Part shown: in pieces, positions 8,240 through 15,799 of the stretch
Position numbering within the stretch: position 1 is the first letter of the stretch
Layout: each line of letters starts with the position of its first letter
Assembly: GCA_038249605.1 (NCBI GenBank)
Contig: JBBSDH010000009.1
Location: 1-39,779, forward strand
DNA from: M3007 sp038249605
GTDB taxonomy: Bacteria > Bacteroidota > Bacteroidia > Chitinophagales > Saprospiraceae
Reading direction: 5' to 3'
DNA length: 39,779 nucleotides
Position numbers and translations under genes: made by a program
The notes under the pieces: generated by a model
Told to the model about the DNA's origin: nothing
Seen by the model: only the letters and a program-made list of their open reading frames with translations
The model's database searches: none

Positions 8240-8880
8240 TCGACAGGCCTTGTAACCACCAAGACCCAATATTCAAAAATCCTTTCTTTTTTAAGAGGGA
8301 ACATGCGCAGCATCACTAGGCCTGAGGCTGAAAGCCAGGACGCATAGTCGTTCAGGTCGTGCTGCTGCGGATGCAATACATCGCCCGGCAAAAGCCTGAA
8401 CAGGTTTTTTAAAAAACCGTATCGGTGTACATCAATGGATAAAATCAAGGTGCCGCCGGGTTTCAATGACTGTACCAAGGCTGTCATGGCACCATCCCAT
8501 TTGGCCACGTGGTTTACAGCATTTAGGCAAAATACCACGTCGAAAAAGTCCTTCAGATCCAAAGACTCCAACGTTTGGTTTTCAAACCGCACCCAGGGAT
8601 AATCCGCTTTTTTGAAATGTTCAAGCTGTGCATCATAACGGTCGAGCAAAGGATCAAAAGCCCATACTTCATTTTTTCTCAAAATGGTAAAAATACCGGC
8701 AGGACCACAACCTGCATCAAGCACACGTGTACCCTCGGCGGGGTAAAAAGCGCATTTATCCAAAAAATATGTCCAATATTGACGTTTCCAGCTCAAATAA
8801 TGTTCAGGGCTGCGACCGGACAAATACCTGCGCCACCAACGAATTTCAATAAATTGGGCAGCTTGCCAACGCCACATCAT
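8236..8880 (-). CDS. Class I SAM-dependent methyltransferase
   Basis: 214 residues. Motif I is clear (VLDAGCGPAG, about residues 54-63), followed by an acidic end of strand 2 (VWAFDPLLDRY), a motif II-like FDVVFCLNAVNHV and motif III LKPGGTLILSID, all features of the Rossmann-like Methyltransf_11/25 group. The substrate cannot be told. It is not ArsM-like: the conserved cysteine set of arsenite methyltransferases is missing. Two adjacent ATG codons (8880 and 8877) could serve as start. Its promoter lies back to back with that of the divergent T9SS cargo gene, and it overlaps tyrS by 3 bp at the 3' end. Confidence 0.85.
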   Translation of the reverse strand: MMWRWQAAQFIEIRWWRRYLSGRSPEHYLSWKRQYWTYFLDKCAFYPAEGTRVLDAGCGPAGIFTILRKNEVWAFDPLLDRYDAQLEHFKKADYPWVRFENQTLESLDLKDFFDVVFCLNAVNHVAKWDGAMTALVQSLKPGGTLILSIDVHRYGFLKNLFRLLPGDVLHPQQHDLNDYASWLSASGLVMLRMFPLKKERIFEYWVLVVTRPVD

Positions 8881-8896
8881 CTATCTTGGTATTTAT

Positions 8897-8930
8897 TTTG
8901 CAAATGACAAAGATAATTTCTTTACCTTCG
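8897..8930 (+). promoter_or_regulatory. Promoter of the small T9SS cargo gene
   Basis: TTTG (8897-8900), a 22-base spacer and TACCTTCG (8923-8930, one mismatch to TAnnTTTG). The span includes the whole -7 element of the divergent methyltransferase gene. Confidence 0.45.
8908..8915 (-). promoter_or_regulatory. -7 element for the methyltransferase gene
   Basis: Minus-strand TATCTTTG, 28 bases before the start codon. It lies inside the spacer of the plus-strand promoter of the divergent gene. Confidence 0.55.
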
Positions 8931-8965
8931 GCTTTGATAAAATCATCTGTTCTCATTTAACAGTG

Positions 8966-9754
8966 ATGCACGGCATGAATCACCTCCGTCACACTTCGTT
9001 GTTGTTTTTCTTTTTGTCCGTTTCAAGCGTAGTGTTCGCCCAAAACGACAAACAGGTTTTGGGCGATGCCGTCCTTACTCCTTCGGAAATTGCCGAGGGC
9101 GCTACCGCCACCTACCTCATTCGTTTTCAAAATACAGGAAACGACACGGCGATCCAGGTCGTTGTCCGCGATACGCTCGATTCCCGCTTCGATTTGAACA
9201 CTTTTGAAATGGTTGCTTCAAGCCACGAATATCAAATAGTTCGCGACGAAAGCAGCAACATCGTCCGATGGTTTTTTGATGACATTTACCTTCCGGACAG
9301 CAACACAAACATCGCAGCATCGATTGGGTTCATCATGTTTACCGTTAGGCCCAAACCTTTTTTGGCGCCCGGCCAGGTTATCCTCAACAGAGCCTGCATA
9401 ACGTTGGATGAAAACCAACCACTCTGCACAAACGAAGCTGCGCTTTGGATAGATGCCGACTCCAACGTAGACGACCCTCGCGACCACAACCATAAATACC
9501 AGGTGGTGCCCAATCCCAACTACGGATATTTTGAAGTTCGGTCGCAACAACAAATTCCTGTTTCCGAACCAAACGACAATATTTTGTGCTGGATAACCGA
9601 TCTGCAGGGCAAAACAGTGTGGGAAAGCCATGCCGACAATGCCGCAGCAGCATTCAACTTGGTTTCTTTGGGAAAACCCACACCCGGACTTTATCTGTTG
9701 TGGGTCAAAACGGACAACGTTTTGCAGGTAGAACAGTTCGCCGTTATTCGCTGA
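8966..9754 (+). CDS. Secreted T9SS cargo protein with a DUF11-like domain
   Basis: 262 residues. A signal peptide is visible (HTSLLFFFLSVSSVVFAQ), followed by a beta-rich domain of about 130 residues typical of the conserved-repeat DUF11/DUF7619 type (TYLIRFQNTGNDTAIQVVVRDTL, a common surface-protein fold), and a C-terminal domain starting near VVPNPNYGYFEV and ending with GLYLLWVKTDNVLQVEQFAVIR. This last part is a type A T9SS sorting domain, so the protein is probably exported and attached to the cell surface. Function unknown. The start is ambiguous: GTG 8963, ATG 8966 or ATG 8975 all precede the signal peptide. It overlaps the convergent GNAT-like gene by 11 bp. Confidence 0.85.
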   Translation: MHGMNHLRHTSLLFFFLSVSSVVFAQNDKQVLGDAVLTPSEIAEGATATYLIRFQNTGNDTAIQVVVRDTLDSRFDLNTFEMVASSHEYQIVRDESSNIVRWFFDDIYLPDSNTNIAASIGFIMFTVRPKPFLAPGQVILNRACITLDENQPLCTNEAALWIDADSNVDDPRDHNHKYQVVPNPNYGYFEVRSQQQIPVSEPNDNILCWITDLQGKTVWESHADNAAAAFNLVSLGKPTPGLYLLWVKTDNVLQVEQFAVIR

Positions 9755-10991
9755 GGCTGTGATCCTTAAATGGATGTCGCCGTTGCCACATTTCCACCGG
9801 TTTAAAGTAGTCGAGCATGGCGCCAGTAAACTTATTCATTAACGGATTCTGGTGCCTCAGGTAGCAATACAAATCCATCGGCTCTGCCCCTACCGAACTT
9901 TTGATTTCAAGTGCTGTACGCGCAAAAACAATTTGATGGCAACCACCATCTATTCCGATACGCACCATGTCGTAAAGGATGTTGAGGTAAAGCTGGTAAT
10001 CATGGTTGTGCGCTTTGTCGTATCCCAGAAAATGCGCTTCCAGTTCACCGCCATTCAAAATGGTGGTGTAAAAAGCAAGCAGTTCGCCGTTCAAATAATA
10101 AGCAAACATCCTGAACGACTCCGGCAAGTGTTGTTTTAAAGCTGGAAGGTAATTTTCATTAAGATCCACCATATTGAACCCTGCATTGTGCGCAATGTTG
10201 CGGTAAAGCATGTACAAGACGGGAAGTTCACGTTGAATCTCTGCCAGAGTAAGTTCCCGCTTTTCAACGCCTTCGAGCCTTTTAAACGCGCGTTTGGCCC
10301 TTGTGCGGTACTTGGTCGACATGGCGTTGAGGTAGTCCTCAAAGCCTTTGTAAGGCAACGGCAAAACCATGTTCGGCTGAATTTCAAACTCTATAAATCC
10401 ATTTCGGGCTACCAAATCGGCGCCCTGTTCCGGTCTTTGTTCGGGCGTCAGGTCCTTGACAAGAATTACAGGCATGCGAACGCCTTCCTTTTCAAAAACC
10501 TGCACAACGGCTACCAGTGCCTTTTCCAAAAGTTCCGTCGATTTTTTCTGACTGATTTTGGTGTAATCAAATGAAAATCCGTGGTCACCGGTGAGCAGCA
10601 TGTTGCCACAAATGAGGATATCGGCAGCAACTTTTCCGGCTACCCGCCTTTTCACCCATCTTGAAAGTCCTGTAAAAAAACAAGGTTCTTTTTCAGGAAC
10701 CTCCATGCCGTCCTGAATGTTGTCGTCGGCTTTAAAAAACTTAATCTGGCATAAGGCAACGCCGATGGGTTGATCGTCGGCGTAAAAAATAAGGTAGGCA
10801 AAACGCATCCCAATGGGAGGTTGCAGTTCCATGACAGACAAAAATCGTCGTTGGAGGAACATGTCATGTGCAGGTGCTGCAATATCCCAGTCGTGGCCGG
10901 CAGCTTCAATGGAGCGGAACATGCTGAACCTGAAGTTGGCAGCTTCGGTTTTACGTGTGTGTGTGTGCAGGGCTAACTCTCGGGTCGGCAT
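9744..10991 (-). CDS. GNAT-family (FemAB-like) acyltransferase, function unknown
   Basis: 415 residues without signal peptide. The C-terminal half (about residues 230-400) has the layout of a GNAT/FemAB-like acyl- or aminoacyl-transferase domain: ...ELLAFYTTILNGGELEAHFLGYDKAHNHDYQLYLNILYDMVRIGIDGG... followed by IVFARTALEIKSSVGAEPMDLYCYLRH. The N-terminal half probably forms a second, degenerate GNAT fold (FAYLIFYADDQPIGVALCQIKFF). Such proteins acylate peptides, lipids or peptidoglycan precursors, but no substrate can be assigned. Its last 11 bases overlap the convergent T9SS cargo gene. A TATTTTTA element at 11030-11037 on the minus strand may be its -7 site. Confidence 0.75.
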   Translation of the reverse strand: MPTRELALHTHTRKTEAANFRFSMFRSIEAAGHDWDIAAPAHDMFLQRRFLSVMELQPPIGMRFAYLIFYADDQPIGVALCQIKFFKADDNIQDGMEVPEKEPCFFTGLSRWVKRRVAGKVAADILICGNMLLTGDHGFSFDYTKISQKKSTELLEKALVAVVQVFEKEGVRMPVILVKDLTPEQRPEQGADLVARNGFIEFEIQPNMVLPLPYKGFEDYLNAMSTKYRTRAKRAFKRLEGVEKRELTLAEIQRELPVLYMLYRNIAHNAGFNMVDLNENYLPALKQHLPESFRMFAYYLNGELLAFYTTILNGGELEAHFLGYDKAHNHDYQLYLNILYDMVRIGIDGGCHQIVFARTALEIKSSVGAEPMDLYCYLRHQNPLMNKFTGAMLDYFKPVEMWQRRHPFKDHSLSE

Positions 10992-11258
10992 GCTTCAGGA
11001 TTGCGATTTGATAAAGTAACACGCTTGTTTAAAAATAGTTGGCAACAAGAAACAATATACCGTGTTTAAAAACCATTCGAAGTTACGTAAGCCAAAGGTT
11101 GATTGGTTTTTCAAACAAAACAAATTGCCTATGACATCTGTTTGTCGCGACCAAAACATTTCGCCCAACTTGCAGCAAAGTTCGATCCTTCAAACCAATA
11201 TTTGAGTTTTATTTGTCTCCTACAATTTCCATGCTCAAATTTAAAAAAGCAAACCAAG

Positions 11259-11597
11259 ATGTCGAAGAAACACTATTTTGATCCTGAGGACTTAAAAAAA
11301 TTTGGAAACATCGGTGAGTGGCAAAAACCCATGGCCGATAAGTTTTTCGACTGGTACAGTGAAGTTTTCAAAGAAGGCGCGCTTACCGAACGTGAAAAAG
11401 CCCTCATTGCCCTGGGTGTAGCTCATGCACTTCAATGCCCCTACTGCATCGATGCCTATTCTTCGGGCTGCTTGGAAAAAGGCGCAGATGAAGAACAAAT
11501 GATGGAAGCCGTACAGGTAGCCGCTGCTATCCGCGCCGGAACAACATTGGTATACAGTACCCAAATGATGAACCATGTGAAAAACATGTCACTTTAA
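11259..11597 (+). CDS. Arsenosugar-biosynthesis-associated peroxidase-like protein (AhpD/CMD family)
   Basis: 112 residues with a carboxymuconolactone decarboxylase/AhpD-like fold. The redox motif is Cys60-x-x-Cys63 in HALQCPYCIDAY, followed by a third cysteine, Cys71 (SSGCLEKG). This three-cysteine pattern, the length, and the radical SAM gene 24 bases downstream match the small peroxidase-like family found next to ArsS in arsenosugar loci. In some relatives of this gene pair one cysteine position is selenocysteine; here all three codons are TGC. The ATG at 11259 is chosen because the family begins with this segment; the in-frame extension upstream to 11103 has no similarity I recognise. Its exact reaction is not established. 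Confidence 0.85.
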   Translation: MSKKHYFDPEDLKKFGNIGEWQKPMADKFFDWYSEVFKEGALTEREKALIALGVAHALQCPYCIDAYSSGCLEKGADEEQMMEAVQVAAAIRAGTTLVYSTQMMNHVKNMSL

Positions 11598-11621
11598 ATT
11601 ATTTAGAAAGCAACTCCAGAT

Positions 11622-12686
11622 ATGGGTATTCACCAACGCAGCAAATCGCTGGCCTCAAGGCACAGCGATCTGTCAGATACTTTTTTTCAGCTCAACGTGC
11701 TCAACGGCGCCGAACAAAAAGACAATCGTTTCCCTACGTTTGCCGATAAGCTGCCTGAAGGACGGCTGCTGCCAACTCAGGTCGACATTTTTCAGGTTAA
11801 TGTAGGCAAACTTTGCAACCAGACTTGCGCCCACTGCCATGTAGATGCAGGCCCCGACCGCAAAGTCGAAAACATGAGCCGAAGTACTTTTGAGCAATGT
11901 CTGGAAGTGCTCGCTGCTACCGATATACAAACCGTTGACATCACCGGAGGTGCGCCCGAGATGAATCCGCATTTCCGTTGGTTTGTTGAGGAATGCCGCC
12001 GTCTCGGCAAACACGTGATGAATCGGTGCAACCTCACCATCATCGTCGCCAACCCGAAATACCACGACTTGCCAGCTTTTTTTGCTGAAAACAACGTGGA
12101 AATTGTGTCTTCCTTGCCACATTACAGCGCACTTCGCACCGACAGCCAACGCGGCGACGGGGTTTTTGAGGATTCGATAAAAGCACTTCGGTTACTCAAT
12201 AGCGTGGGTTACGCTCAGGAGAACTCCCACCTCAAACTTAATTTGGTTTACAATCCTTCTGGCGCCTTTTTGCCAGGCAACCAGGAGGCCCTGGAAGCTG
12301 AATTCAAACGACAACTTCTGAGAAAACATGGCGTATTGTTCAACAACCTCTACGCCATTACCAACATGCCCATCAGCCGCTTCCTCGATTATTTAATCGA
12401 AAGCGACAACTACCACGACTACATGCAATCGCTCGTAGACGCCTTTAATCCCGCAGCCGTGCAAGGTCTTATGTGCCGCAATACACTGTCGGTAAGCTGG
12501 GACGGCTACCTCTACGATTGCGATTTCAATCAGATGCTTGATCTCAAAATCGAAGTACCCCGCGAACAACAACACATCAGCGGTTTCAACCAACTTGCTT
12601 TCGAACAGCGCCAAATCGTACTTAACCAGCATTGTTACGGGTGCACAGCTGGGGCAGGATCAAGTTGTGGGGGGAAAACTGCTTGA
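11622..12686 (+). CDS. arsS: Arsenosugar biosynthesis radical SAM protein ArsS
   Basis: 354-residue radical SAM enzyme with a Cys-rich C-terminus. The iron-sulfur motif is Cys65-x3-Cys69-x2-Cys72 in KLCNQTCAHCHVDAGP; the SAM-binding GGAPEMNP follows. The C-terminal cysteine cluster is visible (GLMCRN..., YDCDFNQMLDL, and HCYGCTAGAGSSCGG at the end). These features define the family once called radical SAM/Cys-rich (rSAM_SeCys), whose characterised member joins dimethylated arsenic to the adenosyl moiety of SAM to make an arsenosugar precursor. It forms an operon with the peroxidase-like gene (24-base gap). The usual methylating partner ArsM is not in this window, so arsenic methylation would depend on a gene elsewhere. 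Confidence 0.92.
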   Translation: MGIHQRSKSLASRHSDLSDTFFQLNVLNGAEQKDNRFPTFADKLPEGRLLPTQVDIFQVNVGKLCNQTCAHCHVDAGPDRKVENMSRSTFEQCLEVLAATDIQTVDITGGAPEMNPHFRWFVEECRRLGKHVMNRCNLTIIVANPKYHDLPAFFAENNVEIVSSLPHYSALRTDSQRGDGVFEDSIKALRLLNSVGYAQENSHLKLNLVYNPSGAFLPGNQEALEAEFKRQLLRKHGVLFNNLYAITNMPISRFLDYLIESDNYHDYMQSLVDAFNPAAVQGLMCRNTLSVSWDGYLYDCDFNQMLDLKIEVPREQQHISGFNQLAFEQRQIVLNQHCYGCTAGAGSSCGGKTA

Positions 12687-12690
12687 ATAA

Positions 12691-12726
12691 TTGCGAAGTT
12701 CGAAGTGCTGACTTCGGACTTTGCAA
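12691..12726. terminator. Hairpin between arsS and the GH38 gene, built from AAGTYYG heptads
   Basis: Arms 12691-12705 and 12712-12726 pair over 15 bp including two G-U wobbles (on the plus-strand RNA), with a 6-base loop. It lies between two convergent genes. There is no long T run, so termination is only probable. The arms contain heptads of the AAGTTCG/AAGTCCG type that recur near 37.8-37.9 kb. Confidence 0.5.
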
Positions 12727-12733
12727 TTCGAAC

Positions 12734-15700
12734 TTACAGCTTCGGACTTACCACCATCAGCGGCCTGACCGATTCCATACCGAACCTGTACGCAGCAGTT
12801 GTATTAAATTCCTTGTGAAAACGCAGGTACAAATCGATCTTTACCACGCCTTCCTGGTCGGCTTTGTAATTGGTATGCCAGTAGTTGTTCATGAGGTAAA
12901 CAAAAAGCGTTGCGTTATCCTTGTATGTGTTTTTCCACTTTTTGTGGCCGTGGTTCACCTGCTCTTCGTTCACCATTTCCCCTATTTCAAACAAGGCGCC
13001 TTGTGGGCAACTTACGGTAACGCCTCTGCCTGCTGAGGAAACATCGATCCAGCGTTGAACAGAGAAAAAATCCATGTTGGCGCCCGGCGTTTGATCAACT
13101 TTCGGACGGTAAAAGCCCTTATCCATGCCAATACGTACCACCGGATCAGTCAGGTTAAAGGGCAAAGCAATGTGTACTGATTCTTTTTCACGGATCGCTT
13201 TTTTGTCTATGGTGATCGCGCAATGCAGGTCGTCGGAACCTGTGAACCTGGTGATGTCGTACACCACGTAGTTGGCGCCTTCCATGCTGCATTTCAGACG
13301 GAGGGTTTGTTTGTTCGGACCGTCGGCCAGCATTTGAGTACCGTACGTTTGGGTGGTTGAAAAAACGGCAGGATTGCGGCCGGGAACATACAAAGCCTGA
13401 AACAATTTGGGACCGTCACCCGAAGCTATCCATGCGCTTTTTTGTGTAGATAAATACTGGATTGCTCCGGTAAGCGAATCTGCCTTAAGGTCCGAAACCG
13501 TTTGAAAATCCGCTGCTTTGTTTTCTACAGCATGGAATCGAAACGTTTTTTTGCCATTTGCAGGAACCTTTTCTGCATAAAAACACAAATTACCGTTGAA
13601 TAGTCGTTGTACCGGAAAAAATTGATTGTTGTCGTCAACAACATAAGTTCCTTTGAACGAAGCCGGGTAAGCCGTTTCTACCAAGCCGCTTCTTTCCCAA
13701 TCGAGTGTATTGACCACCGTGAACTGGCCGGATTTTTTCAGTGCTTTAAATAAGGTGCTTTCCATCAGTTGCACATGGTATTGCGCCGAATCCAAAAACT
13801 TTTTTTTGTAATCCCACTGGTGGGTAGAGAAAGTATCGTCGGGCTTGGAGACACTGCACCAGGCCCCCCAGGTATGCTCGTGGAAAAGAACCACATTTTT
13901 TTTAGCTTTGTACAACCAGTCCTTATGTATGTCCAGCTTTTCCTGTCCGGCCAGCTTTTCCAGTTGAACTATTTTTTCGCTCAGCAGCCTGTTTTCTGCC
14001 TCTTCTCTTGCTGTGGAATAAGCGCCGTCTTCCCAATAAGGCGTAAAGTCGCCTCTCAAAGTGGGAAGTTGCTTTCCGTATTGTTTTTCAAAACGTTCAA
14101 ACATGGTACCGACTTCTGAAATTACAAGCTGAGGAGAAGCATATTTTTCATTCCATTGTTTGACAAAACTGGTGATGGTGCTGTCTGTCGGACCGTTGTC
14201 GGAAACAATGTTGTAGCGCCACTGCACCATGTCGTACGGGTAAGCTGCGGCATCGAGTTCGTTGAGGTAAGCTGCGATTTTTTCCGTTCCTTTTTCAAAA
14301 ACGCCGCCTTCGCCCATGCCGTGCCATGCGGAATAACCTTTGCCGCAAGTCCAGAGCAGGATACTGTCCTGGCCATCGGGCGATTTCCACCAAAAAGCTT
14401 TGTTACCCAATTCGGCAAGCGTGCTGCCAATACGGTCGCCTTTGTCCGGCATGGATTCGATGTAGTTGGGGCCGTTGGAAAAATACCGGATGCCGTTGTT
14501 TGAAAGTACTTTCACCATACTCCAACTTATACCCGGAATGTCGGACATCATGGCGGTGTTCACAGAAATGTTCTCTTGTGCGCGGAGTGTACAGGCGTAA
14601 TCCACAAGCCATTGCATTTCTTCCGGCGTTGCAAGTCCGGTAAGTACATTGGCAAACAAAGCGGAAACGCCGATTTGCCGATTGCGTACAGCATCAAAAA
14701 AAGATTGTCTTTCACGTTCATCCGCTGATTCCAAAAAATGTTCGATGGCCCAGGCCGATTCGATGTTCCAAACAAAACGACTGCCTTCCGGGAAATTTTT
14801 GGTTTGTTCGATCAGCCTCAAAGCACGGCTGATGTTGTTTTTGTGGATGATGATTACTTCTTCCTGGATGTGCGAATAACCGATGTCCGTATGCGCATGG
14901 TGTACCAGGTTGATTTCCCGAAAATTGACTGGTTTTTGTTGCAAAATGGAGTCTATGGAGAGGTATTTACCCAGTTTGGCTTCAATTCGCAAGGGAATCT
15001 CTTTTTGTACAGAGGGCAACAAAACTTCAAAAACATTGAAGCCGTTGTTGACGGCAAATGTCTCTTTGTGCTTGTTGTTAATGGTGATTTTCAATTTTTC
15101 AGGATCGCCAAAATGCAAAACGGTGAACTGAACGGGTTGTTTGCCGCCGCCTTTGCCTTTCACCAAAAAAGGCATGGGCTGAATGTCTATTTTTTCCTCA
15201 AAAGCATAAGCAAACGTCATCATCCAATCGTTGCAGTCCTGTTTTTGCCCTACAATTTTCAGTTTGAGCGGTTTGCATTTGGGATACTTGGAAACAGGTA
15301 CGCGCAGGTAGACCATGCCGTGTGCATCGCCCACCCAGTCTTTTTTCATTTGGGCAAAAACCAGTTTCGTACTGTCTGAGCCCGAAAAAGACCAGAAGGA
15401 TGGGTAGTTTTTGGGATGGGTGGTAATGGTAAAAGCCAAAGCGTCATTGATGAAAAAATCAAAATGCCTTGTACCGCTGCTGGTTCCTGTGGAATGTGCC
15501 GCTATCCAGGTGAAATAGGCATAGTTGCCTGTTAGGTCCGAAGGCATGGGATCCGTTTCCCATTCAATGGTCTTTTTCCCGTCGGTACAACGCGTCAAAA
15601 GGGCATTTTTGGCAAAATTCTCGTACAAGGAAACGTAGGGTATGACTTCGCCTTGGAGCGTTTTGCCGTAACCGTTGATGAGTTGTTGTTTGCCAAAAAC

Positions 15701-15781
15701 AGGGACGTCGATTTGGGCTTGAAGATGGCTTGTAAGCAACCCAAAGCTTAGGAAAAGGCTAAATACTTTATACATACGCAT
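12734..15781 (-). CDS. Secreted glycoside hydrolase family 38 protein (alpha-mannosidase-like)
   Basis: 1015 residues with a signal peptide (YKVFSLFLSFGLLTSHLQAQ). An N-terminal beta-rich region of about 280 residues comes first; the GH38 catalytic domain starts with NLVHHAHTDIGYSHIQ (metal ligands His297 and Asp299), and the nucleophile is probably Asp414 in MMSDIPGISW. The C-terminal part (about 650-1015) is beta-sandwich-like, as in other GH38 enzymes. GH38 enzymes cleave alpha-mannosyl links in glycans. The order N-terminal extra domain, catalytic domain, sandwich domains is longer at the front than in classical bacterial GH38. It is the third gene of a minus-strand operon (18-base gap after the PLP enzyme gene). 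Substrate not determined. Confidence 0.88.
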   Translation of the reverse strand: MRMYKVFSLFLSFGLLTSHLQAQIDVPVFGKQQLINGYGKTLQGEVIPYVSLYENFAKNALLTRCTDGKKTIEWETDPMPSDLTGNYAYFTWIAAHSTGTSSGTRHFDFFINDALAFTITTHPKNYPSFWSFSGSDSTKLVFAQMKKDWVGDAHGMVYLRVPVSKYPKCKPLKLKIVGQKQDCNDWMMTFAYAFEEKIDIQPMPFLVKGKGGGKQPVQFTVLHFGDPEKLKITINNKHKETFAVNNGFNVFEVLLPSVQKEIPLRIEAKLGKYLSIDSILQQKPVNFREINLVHHAHTDIGYSHIQEEVIIIHKNNISRALRLIEQTKNFPEGSRFVWNIESAWAIEHFLESADERERQSFFDAVRNRQIGVSALFANVLTGLATPEEMQWLVDYACTLRAQENISVNTAMMSDIPGISWSMVKVLSNNGIRYFSNGPNYIESMPDKGDRIGSTLAELGNKAFWWKSPDGQDSILLWTCGKGYSAWHGMGEGGVFEKGTEKIAAYLNELDAAAYPYDMVQWRYNIVSDNGPTDSTITSFVKQWNEKYASPQLVISEVGTMFERFEKQYGKQLPTLRGDFTPYWEDGAYSTAREEAENRLLSEKIVQLEKLAGQEKLDIHKDWLYKAKKNVVLFHEHTWGAWCSVSKPDDTFSTHQWDYKKKFLDSAQYHVQLMESTLFKALKKSGQFTVVNTLDWERSGLVETAYPASFKGTYVVDDNNQFFPVQRLFNGNLCFYAEKVPANGKKTFRFHAVENKAADFQTVSDLKADSLTGAIQYLSTQKSAWIASGDGPKLFQALYVPGRNPAVFSTTQTYGTQMLADGPNKQTLRLKCSMEGANYVVYDITRFTGSDDLHCAITIDKKAIREKESVHIALPFNLTDPVVRIGMDKGFYRPKVDQTPGANMDFFSVQRWIDVSSAGRGVTVSCPQGALFEIGEMVNEEQVNHGHKKWKNTYKDNATLFVYLMNNYWHTNYKADQEGVVKIDLYLRFHKEFNTTAAYRFGMESVRPLMVVSPKL

Positions 15782-15799
15782 GATTCTATGGGTTTTAGG

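Noticed and set aside
8236..8880. Methyltransferase considered as ArsM partner of ArsS
   Set aside because: It lacks the conserved cysteine set of arsenite methyltransferases and is separated from ArsS by two other genes.
11259..12686. Selenocysteine in the peroxidase-like/ArsS pair
   Set aside because: Relatives can carry selenocysteine, but here the expected positions are ordinary Cys codons and both frames are free of internal TGA. The mnmH gene shows selenium use but not selenoprotein synthesis.
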